Assembly (NCBI GenBank): GCA_035698665.1
Contig: DASSBN010000061.1
Coordinates: 1 to 9,844, forward strand
Reading direction: 5' to 3'
Length of the DNA: 9,844 bases
From: DATEOR01 sp035698665
GTDB taxonomy: Bacteria > Actinomycetota > Thermoleophilia > Gaiellales > Gaiellaceae
Below the pieces are notes generated by a model. It saw only the letters and a list, made by a program, of their open reading frames with translations, was not told where the DNA came from and did not search any database. Numbering within the stretch: position 1 is the stretch's first letter; each line of letters opens with the position of its first letter. Below are positions 6,392-9,844 of the stretch, in pieces. Made by a program: the position numbers and the translations under genes.

Positions 6392-7287
6392 GCGACCTCC
6401 GCGAGGCTCGTGCTCGCGCGTCCGAGGCGAGCGAGCTTCTCGCGCGCGATCGGCTCGGGGACGAACTGCAGGTCGCCGTTCGGGGTGAGCGCGATTCCGG
6501 CGGGCCCGCGGGCGGCGAGGCTCTCCGCGAAGCGGGCCATCTCGTCAGGGCTCTCGAGCGCAGAGCTCCGAGCGTCGACGACGCCGGCGAGGATCTCCTT
6601 CGGATAGCCGCTCGGCACCGAGTCGAGGCTCGTCGAGTAGAAGTCGACCCCGATCGCCGCGACCGGGGCTTCCGCAAGCGCCGGCAGAACGGCGGCAGCA
6701 TCCCCGAACGGCAGCTGCAGCGCGAGCGGCGCACCACTCGGAAGCTCGGCGAGGGCCGACAGGAGCTCGCCTGCGTCTCCTTCCCGCGCCGCGAAGGGCT
6801 CGCTGAGGACGATCAGACCGGCGCCGGCTTCCGTCCAGGCCTGGGCCTGCGGCGCGAGGACGTCCACAGCGAGCGCCTGGGCCGAGACGGCGTCGTTTGC
6901 GGCGCGCGCGAACGCGAGTGGCGAGGGGAGCGTCCCGACCCACTCTCCCGCAGGAAGGTCCGGGGCGGGGAGCGGCGACCTCAGGCGCGGCTGTCCGTCG
7001 ACCAGGACGGCGCGGTAGAAGGTGTTGGTGTCGAGGAAGCGCGTGAGCGGCCGGGCATCGAGGCCCTCTGCCGCCTCCGCGAGCGGCCGGAAGATGTCCT
7101 GCCAGCCGAGAAGCCCGTCGCTGAGGAGCGAGAGCCTTGCTTCGCGCTGAACCGAGACGAGCTCACGTAGGTCGTGTGCGACCTGGCCGGCGACAGCCTC
7201 TGCCGAGGTGCGCCCCCGGTCGAGATCCCGCGTGGCCTGCACGAGCGGCTCGGAGCGCGGGTAGATCCCGGGCGCGAAAGCCCTCAT
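6388..7287 (-). CDS. MetE N-terminal-domain-like protein, partner of the zinc half
   Basis: This 299-residue protein resembles the N-terminal barrel of cobalamin-independent methionine synthase, as found separately in archaea. GIYPRSE (7-13) parallels the GYPRIG opening of MetE. SDGLLGWQDIFRPLA (56-70) parallels the VGDFSLYD region, and LTRFLDTNTFYR (81-92) is the conserved motif before the first barrel strands. LIVLSEP (158-164) and the end segment LTPNGDLQFVPEPIAREKL (267-285) match IDEPA and the P-x-x-x-L-x-x-v-P end of the MetE domains. Zinc ligands are absent, as expected of this degenerate half. The gene begins inside the end of atpC (ATGA at 7287-7284) and ends inside the start of the C-half gene, so translation is probably coupled across all three. 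At 299 residues it is shorter than the N-terminal region of fused MetE. Confidence 0.75.
   Translation of the reverse strand: MRAFAPGIYPRSEPLVQATRDLDRGRTSAEAVAGQVAHDLRELVSVQREARLSLLSDGLLGWQDIFRPLAEAAEGLDARPLTRFLDTNTFYRAVLVDGQPRLRSPLPAPDLPAGEWVGTLPSPLAFARAANDAVSAQALAVDVLAPQAQAWTEAGAGLIVLSEPFAAREGDAGELLSALAELPSGAPLALQLPFGDAAAVLPALAEAPVAAIGVDFYSTSLDSVPSGYPKEILAGVVDARSSALESPDEMARFAESLAARGPAGIALTPNGDLQFVPEPIAREKLARLGRASTSLAEVA
6395..6400 (-). promoter_or_regulatory. Strong ribosome binding site for the GTG start of the MetE C-half
   Basis: GGAGGT lies inside the end of the upstream gene, 3 nt before the GTG at 6391. It decides this start, since no nearby ATG is in frame. Confidence 0.7.
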
Positions 7288-7709
7288 CTACCTGCGACGG
7301 AGATCTTGTTCTCGGCGTGCCGGAGGCGCTGCTCCATGTGCCAGCGGTCGATTTCCTCGTCGCCGCCGGCCGCGCGCTCGAGCGCGGCGCGAGCCTCCTC
7401 CGCCTCGCGGCGGGCCTCCTCGATGTCGATCTCCTCGGCGCGCACGGCATCGTCCACCAGCGCGATCGCGCGGTCCTGCTGAACCTTGAAGTAACCCGGC
7501 CCGGCCGCGAAGGACTGCCACTCGTTCCCGGCCTTCACGCGGATCTCCCCGGCCTTCAGCATCGCGACGAGAGGAGCGTGGCGCGCGAGAACGCCGATCT
7601 CGCCCGCGGCGCCGGGGACGATCACCATCTCCGCCTCCCCTTCGAAGGCCGCGCCCTCGGGCGTGACCACGGAGAGGTCGAACGTGCGAACGCCGCCCTC
7701 GGCGGCCAT
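7284..7709 (-). CDS. atpC: F1F0 ATP synthase epsilon subunit
   Basis: This 141-residue protein is the epsilon subunit of the F1 central stalk, which couples rotor turning to catalysis and can inhibit ATP hydrolysis. The N-terminal beta-sandwich (about 7-92) shows the family pattern TFDLSVVTPEGAAFEGEAEMV, then PGAAGEIGVLARHAPLVAML and the GYFKVQQDRAIALVDDAV strand segment. The C-terminal helical pair (about 93-141) has the alanine/glutamate-rich EEARREAEEARAALERA. The length is normal. The ATG at 7709 abuts the atpD stop with no gap, so it is probably translated by ribosomes finishing atpD; no clear binding site is seen. Its TGA overlaps the ATG of the MetE N-half gene. The usual atpD-atpC order is kept. 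Confidence 0.95.
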   Translation of the reverse strand: MAAEGGVRTFDLSVVTPEGAAFEGEAEMVIVPGAAGEIGVLARHAPLVAMLKAGEIRVKAGNEWQSFAAGPGYFKVQQDRAIALVDDAVRAEEIDIEEARREAEEARAALERAAGGDEEIDRWHMEQRLRHAENKISVAGR

Positions 7710-9206
7710 CTACGCCGCCACGGGCTCGGGTTCGGGCTCAGGCTCCGGCTCGGACTCCGACTCGGATTCCTCCTTGGCCGCCTGCGGCTCCTCCTCGCCG
7801 GCCAGCTCCTTGCCCTTCTCGATCGCCTCCTCGATGGTGCCGACCATGTAGAAGGCGCCCTCGGGGAGATCGTCGTGCTTCCCGGCGATGATCTCCGTGA
7901 AGCCGCGAATCGTGTCCTCGAGCTTCACGTAGGAGCCCGGCGTGCCCGTGAACGCCTCGGCGACGAAGAACGGCTGCGAGAGGAAGCGCTGTACCTTCCG
8001 TGCGCGCTGCACGACGAGTTTGTCCTCGTCGGAGAGCTCGTCCATGCCGAGGATTGCGATGATGTCCTGCAATTCGCGATAGCGCTGCAGGAGCTCCTGC
8101 ACACGGGTCGCCGTGTCGTAGTGCTCCTGGCCGACGATATCCGGCTGGAGGGCCCGCGAGAACGAGTCGAGCGGGTCGACCGCCGGGTAGATCCCCTGCT
8201 CGGTCAGGGCGCGCGAGAGAACCGTCGTCGAGTCGAGGTGGGCGAACGTGTTCGCAGGCGCCGGGTCGGTGAGGTCGTCGGCCGGCACGTAGATCGCCTG
8301 CACGGACGTGACCGAGCCCTTGCGGGTCGAGGTGATTCGCTCCTGCAGCTGGCCCATCTCGGTGGCGAGCGTCGGCTGGTAGCCCACGGCGCTCGGCATG
8401 CGCCCGAGCAGAGCGGACACCTCGGAGCCTGCCTGCACGAAGCGGAAGATGTTGTCGATGAAGAGGAGGACGTCCTGGCCCTGCTCGCGGAAGTACTCCG
8501 CGACCGTCAAGCCCGAGAGTGCGACGCGCAGGCGGGCACCGGGCGGCTCGTTCATCTGGCCGAAGACGAGAGCCGTCTTCTCGATCACGCCCGACTCCGT
8601 CATCTCCAGCCAGAGGTCGTTGCCCTCGCGCGAGCGCTCGCCGACGCCGGCGAAGACCGACAGGCCTTCGTGCTCTTCGGCGATGTTGCGGATCAGCTCC
8701 TGGATGAGCACCGTCTTGCCGACTCCGGCTCCGCCGAAAAGACCGACCTTGCCGCCCTTCACATAGGGGGCGAGGAGGTCGATGACCTTGATCCCGGTCT
8801 CGAAGACCTCCGTCGTCGGCTGCAGCTCCTCGAAGCTCGGCGCGTCGCGGTGAATCGGCCAGCGTTCGTCCACCTCGACCTCGTCGCCCTCGTCAATGAC
8901 GTCGCCGAGGACGTTGAAGATCCGGCCGAGGGTGACGTCTCCGACCGGGACGCTGATCGGCGCGCCCGTGTCCTCGACGTCCATCCCGCGGGCAAGTCCG
9001 TCCGTTGTGTCCATGGCGACGGCACGGACGCGATCGTTGCCGAGGTGCTGCTGGACCTCGGCGATCAGGTCGAAGGACTCTCGCCCTTCCTGCGCCGGCA
9101 TCTCGATGCGAAGCGCGTTGTTGATCCCGGGGAGGCCCCCGTGGAAGACGGCGTCGACGACGACGCCCTTGATCTCGACGATCTTGCCCGTGTTCTTGTC
9201 AGCCAT
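7710..9206 (-). CDS. atpD: F1F0 ATP synthase beta subunit with acidic E-S/E-P repeat tail
   Basis: This 498-residue catalytic subunit binds and converts ADP and phosphate to ATP in the F1 head at the inner face of the membrane. It has the Walker A loop GGAGVGKT (158-165), the catalytic Glu190 and Arg191 in GVGERSREGND, the Walker B aspartate Asp251 in LLFIDNIFRF, PSAVGYQPTLATEMG (271-285), the adenine-site Tyr340 in IYPAVDPLDS, and DELSDEDK (389-396, the DELSEED region). All key residues are present. The family core ends near residue 470, and about 28 extra residues follow, finishing in eight Glu-Ser/Glu-Pro pairs. The start is ATG 9206, with GGGAG 4 nt before it. The gene upstream is a zinc-finger protein rather than atpG, so the rest of the atp operon is not adjacent. 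Confidence 0.97.
   Translation of the reverse strand: MADKNTGKIVEIKGVVVDAVFHGGLPGINNALRIEMPAQEGRESFDLIAEVQQHLGNDRVRAVAMDTTDGLARGMDVEDTGAPISVPVGDVTLGRIFNVLGDVIDEGDEVEVDERWPIHRDAPSFEELQPTTEVFETGIKVIDLLAPYVKGGKVGLFGGAGVGKTVLIQELIRNIAEEHEGLSVFAGVGERSREGNDLWLEMTESGVIEKTALVFGQMNEPPGARLRVALSGLTVAEYFREQGQDVLLFIDNIFRFVQAGSEVSALLGRMPSAVGYQPTLATEMGQLQERITSTRKGSVTSVQAIYVPADDLTDPAPANTFAHLDSTTVLSRALTEQGIYPAVDPLDSFSRALQPDIVGQEHYDTATRVQELLQRYRELQDIIAILGMDELSDEDKLVVQRARKVQRFLSQPFFVAEAFTGTPGSYVKLEDTIRGFTEIIAGKHDDLPEGAFYMVGTIEEAIEKGKELAGEEEPQAAKEESESESEPEPEPEPEPVAA
7722..7769 (-). repeat. Eight-unit 6-bp tandem repeat encoding the AtpD tail
   Basis: Eight codon pairs of the form GAR-(T/C)CN run in frame. They give three Glu-Ser pairs followed by five Glu-Pro pairs, just before the last V-A-A residues. 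Third positions vary (CCG, CCT, CCC, TCC, TCG), so it is an aged repeat rather than a fresh slippage tract. Length variation between strains is possible. Confidence 0.8.
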
Positions 9207-9210
9207 GAAT

Positions 9211-9229
9211 CTCCCGGTCGCTTGCCGGG
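9211..9229 (-). promoter_or_regulatory. atpD ribosome binding site partly inside a small hairpin
   Basis: Minus-strand CCCGG (9229-9225) and CCGGG (9217-9213) can form a 5-bp stem with a 7-nt loop. The 3' arm includes most of the GGGAG ribosome binding site (9215-9211), 4 nt before the atpD ATG. This could limit initiation. The pairing is seen; the effect is inference. Confidence 0.4.
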
Positions 9230-9272
9230 ATCAGTCTAGCCAAGCGCTTTGCGCCGAGTCCTCGCTACTGGC

Positions 9273-9743
9273 CTAGACGAAGCCTTCAGGCGGCTGGCCG
9301 GGAATATGCGCCGGCTGCGGTGCGGGTCGCTTCGTCTGGTGCGGGAGCTGGCGGAGGAGGTTCTGGTCGGTTCGGAAGCTGAGCTGCGGCCCGCCCGGGG
9401 CCCGCTCGGGCGCCGGCCTCTGCAGGGATGACCCCACGAAGGCGCCGAGAACCGCCGCGGCCGCGACGGCCACGATCGCAACGCGCCTGCCGACCGGAAG
9501 GCGAATGACCGGGCGCTCGAAGCGCGGGTAGGAGATCTCGGCGCGCTCGAGCGGCACGGCGCGGACGGCCTCGGTTGTCCTCGTCAGCCCGGCCGCGAAG
9601 GTGCCGCAGCTCGGACACCCTTCCAGGTGCTTCTCGAGCAGCGCGTCTTCGAGCTCGGAGAGCTCGCCGTCGACCCGGAGCGATGCCCATTGGCGGGCAC
9701 GCTCGCAGCGACCATTGCGCGGTGAGGGCGCTTCGCCGGCCAT
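9273..9743 (-). CDS. zf-HC2 (ZAS) membrane protein, anti-sigma-factor-like
   Basis: This 156-residue protein (158 if the in-frame TTG at 9749 is the start) has a cytoplasmic zinc-binding anti-sigma domain. Numbering from the TTG, Cys15 and the H41-x3-C45-x2-C48 motif (HLEGCPSC) lie around the helix RQWASLRVDGELSELEDALLE. One membrane segment follows (about 89-107, AIVAVAAAAVLGAFVG), and then a proline-rich external tail without a recognisable domain. Proteins of this design usually hold an ECF sigma factor inactive until an external signal arrives. The gene upstream, cut by the window edge, could be such a sigma factor but cannot be identified. The ATG at 9743 has no clear ribosome binding site. 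It sits 66 nt upstream of atpD on the same strand, and the tail ends in a Pro/Gly-rich GQPPEGFV. Confidence 0.8.
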   Translation of the reverse strand: MAGEAPSPRNGRCERARQWASLRVDGELSELEDALLEKHLEGCPSCGTFAAGLTRTTEAVRAVPLERAEISYPRFERPVIRLPVGRRVAIVAVAAAAVLGAFVGSSLQRPAPERAPGGPQLSFRTDQNLLRQLPHQTKRPAPQPAHIPGQPPEGFV

Positions 9744-9793
9744 ATCCAATCTGACGATAGCCGAGCCAGGGAGTTAGAACAGGGCCTCGCGGG

Positions 9794-9844
9794 CTACGCC
9801 GGAGCGGCGTCGCCGGACTGGGCGCGATATTCCTCGCGGATGCG
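9794..9844 (-). CDS. C-terminal end of an unidentified gene, cut by window edge
   Basis: The frame ending in TAG at 9796-9794 reads RIREEYRAQSGDAAPA. It has high G+C at third codon positions, better than the competing frame that ends in TAA at 9776-9774. Sixteen residues are too few for a family call. The zinc-finger gene downstream makes an ECF sigma factor a reasonable guess. It does not look like the end of the ATP synthase gamma subunit, the usual gene before atpD. Confidence 0.4.
   Translation of the reverse strand, partial: RIREEYRAQSGDAAPA

Noticed and set aside
7137..9239. 700-codon plus-strand open frame
   Set aside because: Antisense to atpC and atpD along almost all its length; a codon-bias shadow.
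9794..9844. Right-edge fragment as the end of atpG
   Set aside because: The residues do not match the conserved gamma-subunit C-terminus (ITxEIxEIxxGA), although atpG is the expected neighbour.

Overview
The window is compact, GC-rich DNA (roughly two thirds G+C by eye) with nearly all genes on the minus strand. The mix of an LCP (LytR-CpsA-Psr) glycopolymer ligase with a LytR_C domain, an F1 ATP synthase beta/epsilon pair, a YbdK-type carboxylate-amine ligase and a methionine synthase split into two genes suggests a high-GC actinobacterium. My best guess is a Thermoleophilia-like lineage (Gaiellales/Solirubrobacterales), inferred from protein style rather than any search.

Read on the minus strand from the right edge, the order is: the last codons of an unidentified gene (9794-9844); a membrane zinc-finger (zf-HC2) anti-sigma-like protein (9273-9743); atpD (7710-9206); atpC (7284-7709); an N-terminal-half MetE protein (6388-7287); and a C-terminal-half, zinc-binding MetE protein (5246-6391). 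From atpD to the last metE half the junctions are 0 nt, a 4-nt overlap and a 4-nt overlap, so these four genes look like one translationally coupled operon joining ATP synthesis to the last step of methionine synthesis.

That operon meets a short plus-strand alpha/beta-hydrolase remnant (4899-5249). The remnant has lost its middle, including the catalytic serine region. The two converging stop codons lie inside one perfect 16-bp palindrome. Divergent from the remnant is a YbdK/GCS2-type ligase (3755-4876), followed by a terminator-like hairpin just before the next start codon.

The left third is a cell-surface polymer set on the minus strand: an LCP ligase with an additional C-terminal domain (1807-3702), a UDP-glucose/nucleotide-sugar dehydrogenase (457-1797) and the start of a sugar-phosphate nucleotidyltransferase (1-290, cut by the window edge). 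Together these could activate a sugar, oxidise a nucleotide sugar to its uronate and attach the finished polymer to the wall. The 166-nt gap before the nucleotidyltransferase holds a strikingly structured segment: an 11-bp perfect hairpin with a GAAA loop on the minus strand, enclosed by a second long-range stem. It is the best candidate here for an undescribed cis-regulatory RNA.

No tRNA, rRNA, CRISPR array, insertion sequence or phage gene was seen. The many long open frames antisense to these genes are shadows caused by high GC content.
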